NCBI GenBank assembly: GCA_935421135.1
Contig: OW285188.1
Span: 6,128,733 to 6,192,732 of the forward strand
Source: Bugulina stolonifera
Lineage: Eukaryota > Bryozoa > Gymnolaemata > Cheilostomatida > Bugulidae
Direction of reading: 5' to 3'
Length of the DNA stretch: 64,000 nt
A model generated the notes under the pieces. The model had not been told where the DNA came from. It saw nothing but the letters and a program-made list of their open reading frames with translations, and did not search any database. Position 1 is the first letter of the stretch, and the number at the start of each line of letters is the position of its first letter. A program made the translations under genes and the position numbers. Positions 11,286 through 23,800 of this stretch are shown piece by piece.

Positions 11286-11789
11286 TGTATGAGATCTACA
11301 TCTACATGTATGTCACAATTACTGTATTGGGATCCCAGGAACTTGATAAATCAGTTTGTGAATATTGCGTGCAAGTGCACTAACTTTATTCTTACTGAAC
11401 TGAACTTACTAAACTGAACATACCATACTGAGTTATTGGGTTTTGTGCCTGCGCTTATATATCAACTACAAAGGTTCTAGAAAGATCTCTACAAAGTTTG
11501 TTTACAATTACCATCTATGGTATAAAAAAGAATATTCTAGAATATTACACATTACATGAAACTACTAACCGGCTATAAATAAAAATATGCATGAAGTTCT
11601 AGTATGGTGTCAGGTTCTACAGGCCATGACAATTAAAATGTATGTGATATTAGGCCTATGCAAAAGTACAGTAAGTTGTTTACAAGTTCAAAGTCCATTG
11701 TAGGCCTACTACAACTCAGATAATAATATAAAATGCACATACACTAGTTCCAACTATAATGGTGTAGCATAATTATTAATATATCAGGA

Positions 11790-12118
11790 AAGTCAAAGGC
11801 TCGTGATCAGTTTGGTGTACAAATTGGGTTCCATACAAATATGGTCGATGTTTCTTAATTGCCCAAACCAATGCCAGGCATTCCTTTGCTATGGTGCTAT
11901 AATTCTGCTCAGCACCATTCAACTTCTTACTAGCAAAGCTAACAGAAAAAACTTCCTGTCCGTCTCTTGCAACAAAACCGCACCAGCACCAAGATCTGAA
12001 GTATCAGCATCAGTTCGGAGATAATCCTCTCCTTCAATACATGATATGCATTCTCTGCAGCATCTGCCCAATCAACTTTGTTTGGCTGTCCCTTCCTTGT
12101 CGAATCGGTCAAGGGTAC
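11790..12118 (-). pseudogene. Ty3/gypsy RT-RNase H junction fragment with frameshifts
   Basis: Minus-strand pieces in successive frames read RKGQPNKVDWADAAENAYHV, then TDADTSDLGAGAVLLQ, then NGAEQNYSTIAKECLALVWA and HRPYLYGTQFVHQTDHEPL. These are the end of gypsy RT and the beginning of RNase H in the correct order, but they need at least two frame changes. It diverges from the fragment at 11,165, so it is a second element. Confidence 0.85.
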
Positions 12119-12840
12119 AGCGATAGCTGCATAATCAGGAATATCAAAGAGTCATACGTAATAATTAGCCAAAAATATTGTTTATCAACAGATTGTTAGG
12201 CTCGAAATACTATGCTTTCACATGCATAAAATGTCTGATTAGAATCATTGCTCATGTTAGAAAGTATTTAGTTGTGCTGAGACATTGTTTGAAGATGTAA
12301 ACCATAGTTATAATCTGCATCACTGCAATCTCTTTAGTGGCTTCTTTTGGAAATGGTTCGGTTGATAAAGTCGGTCAGGTTGAAAAGGTTGCATTATACG
12401 GGGGGGGGGGGGGGGGGGGGGGAGAGTTCATCTCCAAGCATCATTTTTAGCTAGTTGTGTTCTGCATCCTTTGAAACATACCTGGTAAAAATTTCAAACA
12501 ATCTTGGTAAGCTTTTAATTTATTGTCATTTTTGCAAACTGTAGTTGAATTTCGTGAATTTTCCAAAATAAACTCACCCACTGGGGGCCGTTTTGGTCAA
12601 AAAAACTCACCCTTAAAAGGGTTAAGAAGGGTTAAGAATGAGATTCTTAGCTAAACATTTATAATACCTAAAACCCCTTATTCCGATGTAAGTAAAGTAA
12701 ATTCCTTCTCAAGGCTCTCTAATAAATTGTCAAGTGCTTCACTTGACTTGCGTCTATGGATTGCAAGACATATTTGATTAGAAATAGATTTCACCTGGGC
12801 TTTGTAGGTCCGTCTATGGTCAATCAGCTTCAAAAGTTGC
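12119..12840. other. Non-coding spacer with poly-G and TTAA-containing repeats
   Basis: No coding signal. It contains an uninterrupted G run (12,400-12,422) and, at 12,605-12,650, CACCCTTAAAAGGGTTAAG followed by another AGGGTTAAG. These resemble piggyBac-type CCCTT/TTAA termini. Confidence 0.4.
12400..12422 (+). repeat. Poly-G homopolymer
   Basis: A run of about 23 consecutive G residues in otherwise AT-rich DNA. Length is unreliable in assemblies. Confidence 0.9.
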
Positions 12841-12846
12841 TTCTCC

Positions 12847-13012
12847 ATTCTGCGTCACTGCTGTACTCTGCGTCACTGCTGTAATCTGCGTCACTGCTGT
12901 ACTCTGTGTCACTGCTGTACTCTGCGTCACTGCTGTACTCTGCGTCACTGCTGTACAATGCGTCACTGCTGTACTCTGCGTCACTGCTGTACTCTGCGTC
13001 ACTGCTGTTCAC
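12847..13012. repeat. 18-bp minisatellite (~10 copies)
   Basis: Tandem units of the type TCTGCGTCACTGCTGTAC with few substitutions. The unit is a multiple of three, so frames stay open on both strands and give artefactual Thr-Gln-Ser-Thr-Ala-Val proteins. The array starts immediately after the truncated piggyBac frame. Confidence 0.95.
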
Positions 13013-13013
13013 T

Positions 13014-13763
13014 TTAGTTGGTTTTAGTAGTATCACTGTGTGCACAGTTCACCATCAACTCCACTATCGACGGGTAAAAAATAGTTGTTGTAAACTGGGT
13101 AACTCTTATGTAGGGATGTGTAACTGTAACTTTAGTGTTCCAATACTCAGCAAAAGAATGCTTACGTATGATGCCCATGTTGAGTATCATACCAACAAAC
13201 GCTCTCAGTTGAGTTACATCGATTGGCTTCCATAGGCGTGCCTTGAAATGAGGCCTGAGATTAGGGTTTTTGGTCAAGTAGAGTTATTGATATTTATTGG
13301 TTTCATTGACCAAATACTCCCATAATGATTGACCACCATCCACAGAAGCAAAATACTTTTCGAAGTAGTCAAGTGGTGTAGCTGTTCCAGACAAATTTAC
13401 AGACCCTGTATCACTTGTAAAATCATGGATTGGAGGAGGATTGACATTCTGTATATCAGCCACTCTATGCCATTGAGGCTCATTTCCATCCCCTGTTGCT
13501 GCCACTTTGGCATTCCCATTATCACTGTCTGAATCGTCATAATCAAAGTCACTAAAATTAATATCGCTACCACTATCACCAGAATCTTCGTTTTCATTAG
13601 TAAAGTAATCCAGATCAACTCCAGAACTTACAGATCGCCTTCGTTTTCGAGTAGAACGCCTAACATTTTCATTTTGACTGGAGGTCGCCATTGCAATTCT
13701 AGTTGATTCCTGTTTATTTTTGTCCAAAATATTATGCTTGAATACAAATGTAATTCCGAACAA
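13014..13763 (-). pseudogene. piggyBac-like transposase, N-terminal part, truncated
   Basis: One minus-strand frame with a single internal TAA (at about 13,281-13,283). The N-terminus has a basic RRSTRKRRR patch and a long Asp/Ser/Glu acidic region (DSGDSGSDINFSDFDYDDSD), as in piggyBac transposases. The core begins with PLDYFEKYFA, then QLRAFVGMILNMGIIRKHSF and AEYWNT, matching the DDE_Tnp_1_7 start (lead-in helix plus 'G-hydrophobic-MG...YW' signature). The catalytic Asp region is absent: the frame ends in the minisatellite at 13,012. Inactive. Confidence 0.82.
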
Positions 13764-13880
13764 ATTTTAAGTTTATAATTTTAAAAAGTCAGTCTAGGAT
13801 GTTTATTTTACAAAAATTATGATTGGTTAGGATTAGGCTGAAAAGCCAATGAGGGAGAGCCATTTAAAAACGAAACTCCG

Positions 13881-13955
13881 AAAAGCGACATGAATGTCGC
13901 ACCACCCATAGCAACCAGACGACATCGATGTCGTTCCACCCTTAAGAGGGTTGGA
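13881..13955 (+). mobile_element. Probable piggyBac terminal region
   Basis: Just upstream of the transposase start (in its orientation) lie two palindromes of form CGACATNNATGTCG (13,886-13,900 and 13,920-13,935). They are followed by CCACCCTTAAGAGGGTT. Subterminal palindromes plus a CCCT...AGGG tip near TTAA fit one piggyBac end. The opposite end is not identified. Confidence 0.5.
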
Positions 13956-13959
13956 GATA

Positions 13960-14358
13960 TAAAAACTTTTTCCTTAGGAAAACAAAACAGCTCAAAGTAT
14001 CAAGAAAAAACAGAGAAGAGATGAGAGTAAGAAGAAAGTAAACTCTTTTAGTATTTCTTTCCTTCTGATTGAAGCATATATGAAATATTAGATGATCTTG
14101 TAGCTGTTAAAGTGCTAGTGATTGACTTTTTCTTCTCTTTAAGATCTATAGTGCATGTAGATAAGTAGATGATGATGCAATTACAATGATGTTGTAGAAT
14201 AAAAAAGCAAGGGAGTTTGTGGACAGGGAGGACGTCATGAAGGAAACGGGGGTCATTGAGGGGGAAGAAGTAGGTATGAATTACAGTACTGACAATCTTA
14301 GAGCCTAGCCTTTGTTTTAATAGCTCAAACACCTACACTTGTCTTTGTTTTTTTAGGA
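13960..14358. other. No feature seen
   Basis: AT-rich sequence with short purine-rich runs. A 94-codon minus-strand frame (14,332-14,048) has no recognisable motif. Confidence 0.35.
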
Positions 14359-14778
14359 ATGAGGGGAATAACAGATGACAAAACTTACAACGATCATGTC
14401 TTCATCAGTGCAGAAACAAGGAGGCTGTTGGCAATTGCGCTGGGAGAACAAAGATGCCTGCAGGCAAATAAAAGACACAATGAACACATGCAACGACGCC
14501 TCATTTTAAAAATATGCTATTGCTATTTTATAGCTCTGAATGATGAGGGGATGAATAAGCATTGTAAATGTCCTCGCCGCCACCGCAATCACATCACACG
14601 CTGTCTTCCTGCTCATAATAGGTTGACAACAGATCTCTACTCACTACCTAAAACCCTAAAACTCATTGAAAAAATAACTCACAGAGCTCCACCCATTCCT
14701 CGTCTCATTCCTGCCTTCAATCTAGAGCCTCATGGCTCACTATCCGCACCCGTATTTTCAGATTCGCCTGGGGTATAA
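14359..14778 (+). CDS. Unrecognised 139-codon open frame
   Basis: An open frame preceded by a good 3' splice-site-like sequence (TTTTTTTTAG at 14,347-14,356). The composition looks coding: Arg/His/Cys-rich around KHCKCPRRHRNHITRCLPAH, then a Pro-rich end. No donor is obvious and the frame ends at TAA. Downstream sequence (15,077-15,850) also looks like decayed coding, so this may be part of an old mobile element or a pseudogene. Family unknown. Confidence 0.3.
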   Translation: MRGITDDKTYNDHVFISAETRRLLAIALGEQRCLQANKRHNEHMQRRLILKICYCYFIALNDEGMNKHCKCPRRHRNHITRCLPAHNRLTTDLYSLPKTLKLIEKITHRAPPIPRLIPAFNLEPHGSLSAPVFSDSPGV

Positions 14779-14914
14779 TTTCATTCGGAGATGTTGAATA
14801 ACCTTCCACCCAATGTTCGAAGTGTTGTTATGTGAGAGTATGCGGTGTGTACCCACCTCAATCTTAGTGGTTATACGGCCAACAAGCGTGTACCCTAGTT
14901 TTCATAGTTAGTTT

Positions 14915-15000
14915 TCCTGATAGTGTAGTGGTAGAGTGCTTGATTGTCACTGAAAGGCAATCAAGCACTCGAATCTCACTACTAGAGTAGAATTTTTTTC
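14915..15000 (+). ncRNA. tRNA-like Pol III unit (degenerate tRNA or SINE head)
   Basis: The start TCCTGATAGTGTAGTGGTAG resembles the 5' half of tRNA-Asp and fits the A box (TRGYNNARNNG). About 35 bases later ACTCGAATCTC is a weak B box, and a T7 run (14,993-14,999) could terminate Pol III. A perfect 13-bp inverted repeat (14,934-14,946 with 14,958-14,970) replaces the normal anticodon arm, and the acceptor ends do not pair. It is not a functional canonical tRNA. Confidence 0.4.
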
Positions 15001-15076
15001 ATTTTGATAATTCACTAATTCCTTAGTTACTATAAGATTTAGTGGATCGCTATACAATACTAATTTGTAAGATTGC

Positions 15077-15860
15077 ATGCACCCACCTCATTTGTTCCAC
15101 TTCGAACACTGCTTCCACCATTTCCATCTCAATAGCAGTCATCCTTCATTACATGTGGAGAGAGATACTTTTTACACTGTTTCTATGAGAATAGGAAGAG
15201 GAGAAGCAGACTCTCCCTCCACATATTCACATATACATTCCTCCACTATTGCTAGCACCACAATCACTATGACTCCCACAGTCTCCACCCTTTTGTCCTC
15301 GCCCTCCATGAGTAGTGAGAGAACTTGAGTTCTTTTATCTACCCCTAGCGCTCGTTCTATATCCCACTTCCTCTATTCTGAATAGAGAGAGTTCATCTCT
15401 TCCTCCCACTCATACCCCTGATGAAATCTCCCACATGCCATCTCTTTCTACTTCCATTTCCAACTCTCCTTCCGAAACATAGTTTTCAACTCCCTCTCCC
15501 CCTCTTCTTATAACACTATTCCTAATTCACCTTCTGAAAATAGAGTTCTCAACTCACCCTTTAGTTATTCTAATAACAGTCCAGATTATGATCTTTCCAT
15601 TTTCAATGACCCATCAGCTGACTTCTTCTCACTAGCCAACTCAATCCCGAGTCTACCAGTGAAGAGGTGACCGAAAAGAAACTTCTCCACTGGTTCAATG
15701 TTGAGCAAGCTAGAGCAAATACTAACTTCTACTGGTCTGCAGCAGAATATCTCGGGCATGAAAATAACTCTAAGGAGTTGGTTGAGTAGACTGAGGCAAG
15801 GGCTATACCAGTGAAGAGATGCTGAAAGCTCTAGCTCTCAACAAAGAACCATAATTCTGT
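15077..15860 (+). pseudogene. Decayed coding-like sequence, family unknown
   Basis: Frames at 15,077-15,328 (His/Ser/Thr/Pro-rich) and 15,640-15,790 (STSEEVTEKKLLHWFNVEQA then RANTNFYWSAAEYLGHENNS, ending in a TAG) look protein-like but are broken by stops and shifts. They may be the remains of one element together with 14,359-14,778. Confidence 0.3.
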
Positions 15861-18800
15861 CTCACCTTCATACTGATATGCTTTGCCATCCCCTTGTCAT
15901 CTACCCTGTGCCTATAGCAATAGCAATCACATTACTAGCCCATTGTTTGATTTGCATTTCCCATTTTTTGTATATATTTTTATAAGTATTTCTATCCTAC
16001 AGAGTTTTTTAACGCCTGTGTAGTATCTAATTTTCCTTAGACCAATGGGATGTGTGCATCAGTTGATGGGTAGATTGTAGTGAAATTTGTAGTTGCCTTC
16101 AATCTGAAATATTGCATTTTGCGTTATAGTAAAGCAGAATAATGGAAGTAATATGATGAAACTAAAAAATACTGCTCTATTTCTAAAACTTGTCATTATA
16201 TAAAGTAAACAGTGTAGCCTGTGTTTTGAGTATCATATAAATGTAGTGTGGTATAATATTCCTAGTAGTCACTTAGATGCTGTGTGCATTCTTACCAAGT
16301 ATGGGTTAGTGATGTAGTGGTACTTACGCTAAATAATTCAGACCTTCCTCATCAGTGTAGACTTTAATTTATTCTTCCCTGTTAGCAGGAGCTTTGGTTA
16401 TTTTTAATCTTTATTAATTTCCGTAAATATAATATGCCCCACTCTAATACCCAAATATGCAATGCTCATACAACCTCAGAAGATCCCCTCAGTAGTGTGG
16501 ACTGGTGTCTAGGCTGGTTCGTCAGTCTCATTGACTATAAACATATCATCATTACATGAGTATTGTAGTTGAACAATCTAGCACTAATGACTATGACATG
16601 TTATAGTATATGATTTCTACTGCAGCTTATTTCAGCTGTTAATAGAAGTCATACATATGGATTAACTCCCTGCACACAGTAGCTGATATTGTATTTTCAT
16701 ATGTTATGGCAGAACTTTTCTAATTGACATTCAGGAGCTTTTTAATACCCAAATACATGGGATGGGCTCAAGGAAAGGGATGGGTGGAAACATGTGTAGT
16801 GTATTTCATTACTAGCGGGATTTTTCTAAGTAGTAGAATGAGAATCCCCACTTCTTGGTTTGTTAGTTAATTAGAGGGAGACGGGTTGACAAGTTGCTAA
16901 GAATCATAACTTCTTTGGTTAAATTGTCATGGTTGCCATGATGATTTAAAAGCAGAACATTCCTACAGTTGGAATTTCCAAGCGTGCAAATGATTTTTCA
17001 GCCAATCAGAAGGCTGGAGTTTGGGTGACCTTGGCAAGGTTGTGTGCAAGATTTTTCTGCCCTCTTCTAATTGGTTGAAATTTGAAATACTGCTTTGTGA
17101 TTGGCTGAAATCCGGGGTTATTCGGTGCATGTCTGTTTAGAAGTGCACTGCCTATACTACTACCAGGTTATGCCCATTGGGGATACCAGTTTTCCCAGGC
17201 AGACTTTTATTTTTTAGCCTTTGAGTTTAGATGTATAAATATTGCTCTCCTACCCACATGTACATTCAACTGTGTCTCCTAACTGAGGAGTTGGGGGGGG
17301 GGAGGGCATGAAGAAGAAAGCTGCAGAACTTGGCTGTAACACCTGTTAGGGAGGGTGACATGATTTTTGATTGATGCAGCAACTCTATTCTACAGGTCAG
17401 GTCTACCACCTCAGCTAAGGCTACTGAGCTAAATGCTTCTAGTGTGTCCTGAAATTCCACTGGAGTCAAATTATGATTCTGGAGTTGTCTTTCTTTAGCC
17501 ATAAAACTATTGTCGGGAAGACAACTCTAAGCTTAGCACAAAAGCCCAATATTGTCTGTTTTGATTGAGTATATTGTATTCCACCTGACTGCCTTAGGTA
17601 CATGAATATACGTACATATGGTGTTATTTTCAAGGTTGATATGATCAGAAAGCTACACAGAACACTGAGCACTTGTATTGGCGTAATTGGCAGCTGGATG
17701 TTACAGCAACTTTGGTAGATGAAATTGGTATGTTAACTCTTTTATTATATTATGCTGAAAATATCACTAGGATGAATATGGAACAGTTCTTAGCCTCAAA
17801 CTAGGCAGTAGGTAATTGCACTCAGTGTGTTTGTTGACAATACCCCATAACCGCTGACACACATGCTTAGCTCCAGCTCCAGGGTCGAGTTCTAGGGTAT
17901 ACCTTTCACTTTAGAAGTTTCATAACTAATGGGCGAACTGCAGATTGAATAAATTATTTTAGCATGTTGTAAATGTAGCAAAATAGGTATGTTTGTGGAA
18001 TAACTTAGGAGTTGCCCTTTCTTGATTGTTTAGATTTTGCCCAGCCAATCACAACTAGGCATTACTTGGAACGCCAGGTAAATAGACATGTGTATCATGT
18101 ACAGTTGTTCAGTGACCCATCAGTATGATTAGGATTTGTCTCCCTATTCATAGCTGTTCTAACTTATTTTTAAAATGCAGATAATTGTTCTAAGTAGTAC
18201 ATAGGCCTACTGTGTATATATGCATTTATGGTGCATAGGGCCTACTACACGGGGGTGTTACATGTATAAGAAACAGCCTTTTTCCAGTGTGATAATTGTT
18301 CTATTGATAATTTTTGTTTTTATTAAATGGGTGCAGGACATTGTTAGGTGCTACGAGACCGATAATTATTCAAATGTAGTCTCCCCATCACCCTAGTTGG
18401 AAGGAGAACTGCAAAAGTTATTGTAAACATTTTTGTTGAATTCAATCAATCAAGATTTCAAGTTGTATGAATGTGTAAACTGCTAACTAACATTTGCAGT
18501 GGGTTTTATATCACCATCTTGTTCCATTAACCATGTAAATGTATACCCAGAAATACTTGCCAATTCTTGCTCGTGCATCAATCTATTAAATTCGGCAAAA
18601 TTTTGGCGGAATTAGATGCGATGACCTCATGCCGTAGTATTTTACTTGATATACATATACAATAGAAATCTACAACTCTAAGCTACGACTCACACATACA
18701 CTGACTCATAACATATTCGCGTGTCAATAAGAGATTGTCTTTGTTATCATATTATTTCCCTTACTTGCTGAGCCGATGAGTTGTATAGAAAATCAGTTCA

Positions 18801-20885
18801 CACAGATGAAGTGGTGCTAATCTCTCTCCATTCTCAATAAAACTGCTAATTTATTTCCGTCCCATTTTATTCGTGTCTCTTTTTAAGAAAATGTGTATAT
18901 AAAGTAACAATGAGATATATTTGGGCACATATTATTATACAGCTATAGAATGCTAATTAACATCTTTGTGTTTAATTAATACAAATAGCATCAACAATAT
19001 ATTCTGTGTACATTATTGCTTGTTTAACTCGCATTAAACCAATGAATAGGTATATAATGCTTGTCCATTTGTTAGATCGATTGGAATTTCTATTATTACT
19101 CCTATCATCGGCTGATTGATTTCTGCATTGAAGAGGTAATTGTTAATTCGCTATTGGTTATCGCTTTTAAATTGTTCACGAATAATTAATCTCATGCAAT
19201 GCTTTTTGTGTGTGAATATTCTGTTTTAATCAGTAATCATTACAATGCATCTATAATTGGTAACACTGAAATATGTATTCTCCATTTTTGTAATATCTAA
19301 CATCTTTGATCTTATACTTGTGCACAACTGCGGAAAACCTCTATTATACAAACTAGAATGTGCGCTGAGGAGATTTACACTCCATTCTCCACACTGTTTC
19401 AACCAGTGTTGGCACACAGGTTAAACTTTTGTCCCGCATTATAATAATATATATTCCCAGATTAACTGATATCCGATAAATACTTTGGCAAATTCCCATT
19501 TACGTCAGCGATCAACAGCACACAATGGGTTAGCATGTAAATAACATTGTCCAGCAGGTCTTGCTCCAATAGTAACTCCCATATAAGCACATTGAGGTGT
19601 AGATGTAAATTTCACTGTTTCTTGTAACTCTCCTGATCAATGACCTCTTGATTATCCTGAAGTTGCTTGACCTCTAAGGCATTACAACAAAAATATAAAA
19701 ATTGGTGTCTTTTTGTATCTTGATCTAATTTAACAAACAGAGCCATGGTGATTTATAATTTTAGGCATCACCACGGTAATAGTGAGGCCATAGTGAGGCC
19801 GCCTTTAAAATTGCTGGGAAAACAGAATATAAATTTAATGTATTCCACTGTACATACAATGTGCATGTATGTTCTGAATACAACGGCAAAAATAAAAAAG
19901 CAATTGTGTAACAGCCTACTAGCTAACTTTTTTATAAAAAGTTGAAGATGGCACCCACACTGCTACTAATACTGTTATATTGTTGAAGTAATATTGTACT
20001 AAAATTGTCTGGTATGTAGAGGATGGATTATGGGGTTTGTATACTTAGTCCTGCTGTGACAGCCCCATATTATTGTATATTTTGTGTTTCTAATTGTACA
20101 TTATATAATCATACAGAATACTACGGCCACTCTAATGCACATGTGGACAGACTGTAGCTACAGAGACAAGCTACCCATACCAGCTTGAAATTATTATCTT
20201 AATTTTGAATTTATGAAAAGGGTTCCAAGAAGAACTATAAATTATAAATACTAGTAAGGAAATGAGACAGACAGTGGTATAAGATTTGAAAGACCCAGTC
20301 CCCATAGTGTCTACGGACCTTATGTTTAATCACCCTTTCACCGTTTGTTTGTAGAGATTGACTGATGAGATCACTGATCAACTCTTGTACCACCACATCT
20401 TGTTAGCCTCTATTATCATGTCTTCAATTATACATGTACCTAGCTGTATAAATAGATTTCATTGTATATCTGGTCTACTGCACTCCCTAATTGAGTTAAC
20501 CCCCTTTAATCTGGCCCCAACCTATATAACATCATTAGGGTACCTGTATATATTTATACATTGTGGCTGGCACACTTTTATCATCATTGTTATTTTTATC
20601 AACATTTTTAATTTTAGGTGGGCGGAGCCTAGAGTGATCATAATAATGTTATGTTTAATAACAAATAATTGTGCAGAGATCAGCCAATCAGATGTGAGTA
20701 TATGATATTATATATGATCATGGGTAGATAATGAACATAACATTGTATATATTACCTTTCAGCTGTATAGTAAGAGATATACCATGGTGTTGTACTGAGG
20801 GAAGCATACCATATCTAGTCTCTCTCTACTACTTCCTAGACTTACTTACTGTGTCACTAGACTGTAATAAACCATACACACGATT
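15861..20885. other. Gene-poor AT-rich region upstream of the BMPER-like gene
   Basis: No splice-supported coding sequence found. Short frames at 17,266-17,502 (-), 19,226-19,417 (-) and 20,358-20,705 (+) lack motifs. A compact CCAAT-containing inverted repeat (16,996-17,110) is noted separately. The last ~180 bases before 20,886 presumably hold the 5' UTR and promoter; I see no TATA box I would defend. Confidence 0.5.
16996..17110. repeat. Inverted repeat with CCAAT motifs
   Basis: TTTCAGCCAATCA at 16,996-17,008 is repeated exactly inverted at 17,098-17,110. A further inverted CCAAT (CTAATTGGTTG) lies at about 17,068. This is either a short MITE-like element or a CCAAT/NF-Y-type cluster. 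Function inferred only. Confidence 0.45.
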
Positions 20886-23800
20886 ATGTCTCTGTGGATA
20901 AGCCGAGGAGACTGCTATTCTAAGTTTATATACTTTACTCTGTATATTATAATATTTACCAAGGCAGCGTCAGCATTGCTAGCAGGTATGTTGGTTTACG
21001 TTGGATAAAGTATTTCCGATGTATACACAAGGAATGCTTTAACTTTTAAAGTTGTTCCAAGTATAGGTTTTATTTATACCAAAGATATGGGCTTTAAATA
21101 GAGTGTTTGGTCTAAAAAAGGTCATTTTTGGTTGTAAAAAGTGTCCATATTTTTAGAAATTGATGCTTGAGCTTTTGTCATTACCAAAATAATTATTTTA
21201 AAAGCAAAGAATATAATTTACATGTACATGTAGGTAAGTCTACTGACATTTGCCACTGTTGTATATAGGTATAAAGTCACCACACAGATATATGTTATAG
21301 GAACTTATATCTAGGTGTATTTTCTATTATTGCTCAAATGATGTAAGGTAAATTATAGTTTGACATACCGTTTATATTCACTTTGACTAAACTGTGTAAG
21401 CTGGGAGCCAGTACAGACTCTGTATTATGTACAGTGTACTAATGCATGTAGGCCTGTGTTGTATAATATATAATATGATTGTTATTCTGTTAACTTTGAT
21501 ATTATATTCCCAGGGGAGGAAACAAAGTGCAGCAATGAGGGGGAACGGGTCGCCCTAAACTTCATAGAGGAGGTGGATCCTTGCATGCATTGCTACTGCA
21601 AGGTGAGTGATGAATACTTTACTCTATATGTAACAGTCAACTAGTGGCATATACCAGCAAGTGCTCTAGCAGGTGCTTGTCACAGCACTTGACATTCCTT
21701 ATATCTTGTACCATTCTCACTACCACCTTCTGTAGGCAGCTTAGACTGAGCTAGTTTTTTCCAGTGACATTTAAGATTAACAGCGACATGTAAATGGTGG
21801 CCATATTCTAACATTGATTTCCACAGCAGGACCTGGTAGATTAGTTTGTAACACACATCTGCTAGTTCACTGGCTAATCCATTGCCCATGAGGGTCAACC
21901 CTCTTCATGATCTCTCACCAAGATATCAACACCGAGACTCAACTGATTAAAACTGAATTATTTCCACCAAATATTTAGCTATTTCATGGGGTTTAAATGG
22001 GATTATTTTGCTACAAACACAAAAGAAAATTTAAGTTAAAAGTTGATGTATTTAAATACAGTTAGAGACTGTTGTGAGTTGAATTGGTCTAATCATCCTG
22101 CAATGTCAGAGCTACCAAACGTAGTCAGATTATTTTATTGGGTAGACTACTGCTCCATGTCTTAGCGTTTCAGAAACTGGTCTAGTGGTTCAGTGCCACA
22201 CAGATTTAGCTGATGGAAGATTAGGGCGGCAGATATTTCTCTGCATCACCCTGGCAGGTTTTTGTGTTGCAATTAAAACAATTGGGTTGCGTCGCCATGT
22301 AAAGCAAGGAGACATCTACTGCTGCTAGAATTTCAAGAAAGAACTCTGGCTTTGCTGAGTTAATATAATATTGCCCCCACGTTCAAGACGTAGGCTTGGA
22401 GAACTGTTATTTACTCGTATTGTAGAGAGTGGGCTCGCTCACTTTAACTCGGACTAAACGATCTGTTCGATACGGTGATCAAAATTTTTGATGTTTAGGA
22501 AACAATCTTCTAGTTTTGAGCCCAGGGTGCAAAAGTACGTAGCAATTTCATCAGGGGATAGGAATATTATATTGGTCTAAGATAGAATTCCACAAATGGG
22601 TGAAAATGTGAGCGACGATACTCTGGTATGGATGGAATGGCATGTTTGGGCATGTACCCGGAGGTGGCAGACTGACATAATACATAATATGCAACTCCTT
22701 AGCCGAGATTTACTTCAAAGGTTTAGAGAGATGAACAGCATCACACTTGCTGCATACAATCTTATTTGATTGTTGGCCAAATCAATTAAGTTATTGAATG
22801 TGCAACAGTTGTGTATTGTTATGCACTGCATTATTATACTCAATCCCATTGTAATATCATCCTCGAATGTTTTCATATCTGCTTTTCATAACTGTTCAAC
22901 TATCAGGTATATAATGGGTGGCCATATGAGCCGACTAACCCAAATACTGGCGCTTTCTAGAGAGCCACAGGCTAAGGAATCACTGCACACAACTAATCAT
23001 GAAGTTATATGATAATTCTATTGTCATATAAATAGATATATGCAGACAAGTGTCTTTGGCTGCTTGATATATATACATGTGATGTAATACTGTAATTATC
23101 ACAGGAGAAATTCCTGTTACAATACAACTTCTCATGATAAAATTGTTCTAAAATATCTTGGATATAATATCGATAAAGATCTAAAAGATATTAACTCTCC
23201 ACTTAGCCATTGTCCATACAGAATGGCATTGTGCCCAGCATTAGAATATAAATATTGTTATTACAAAAAGCGCGTTTCACATTCTATGTGCATAATATAT
23301 AGTTATATGGTTAGAATACACCAGAATAATATGGTTAGAATACACCAGAGGCAAACTGTATAACTGCATTGCTTTCCATGCATGAGAAAATATATACAAT
23401 TTTATATCCTCGCTGCTCTGAGCAATCCTGTTTGGTAGCTGAGCGCACGGGCATTCTGGAGTTGTAGTGAGGGCTAGACTTCTGCCCCCCTCACTATTCA
23501 CACTGCAATGTTATGAAATAAACTAGCCACAGTGCTGGATCTATTCAACAAAAAATCGGCATGAATTTTTGATGAACTGAACATTTGGCTGCCATATTTT
23601 AGCACTAGTGAAAACCTTTCAGTGATATGCCAGGCTTCAGTATGCACCCACCCTTAACATAAGGCACCACATACTGCAATACATGTAGCCTATTACATGT
23701 ACAGTCACTGGTTCTTATAAAAATATTTGTGTGTAGAACACATTTCTAACTTGTCTGTCTTAGATTTATTACTATCAGTAATAACACCTTGTGCAGTAAA

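Noticed and set aside
12820..13045. Thr-Gln-Ser-Thr-Ala-Val repeat protein
   Set aside because: An 18-bp minisatellite is open in several frames by arithmetic. No gene context.
14915..15000. Functional tRNA-Asp
   Set aside because: Acceptor ends do not pair and the anticodon arm is replaced by a long hairpin. Listed only as tRNA-like.
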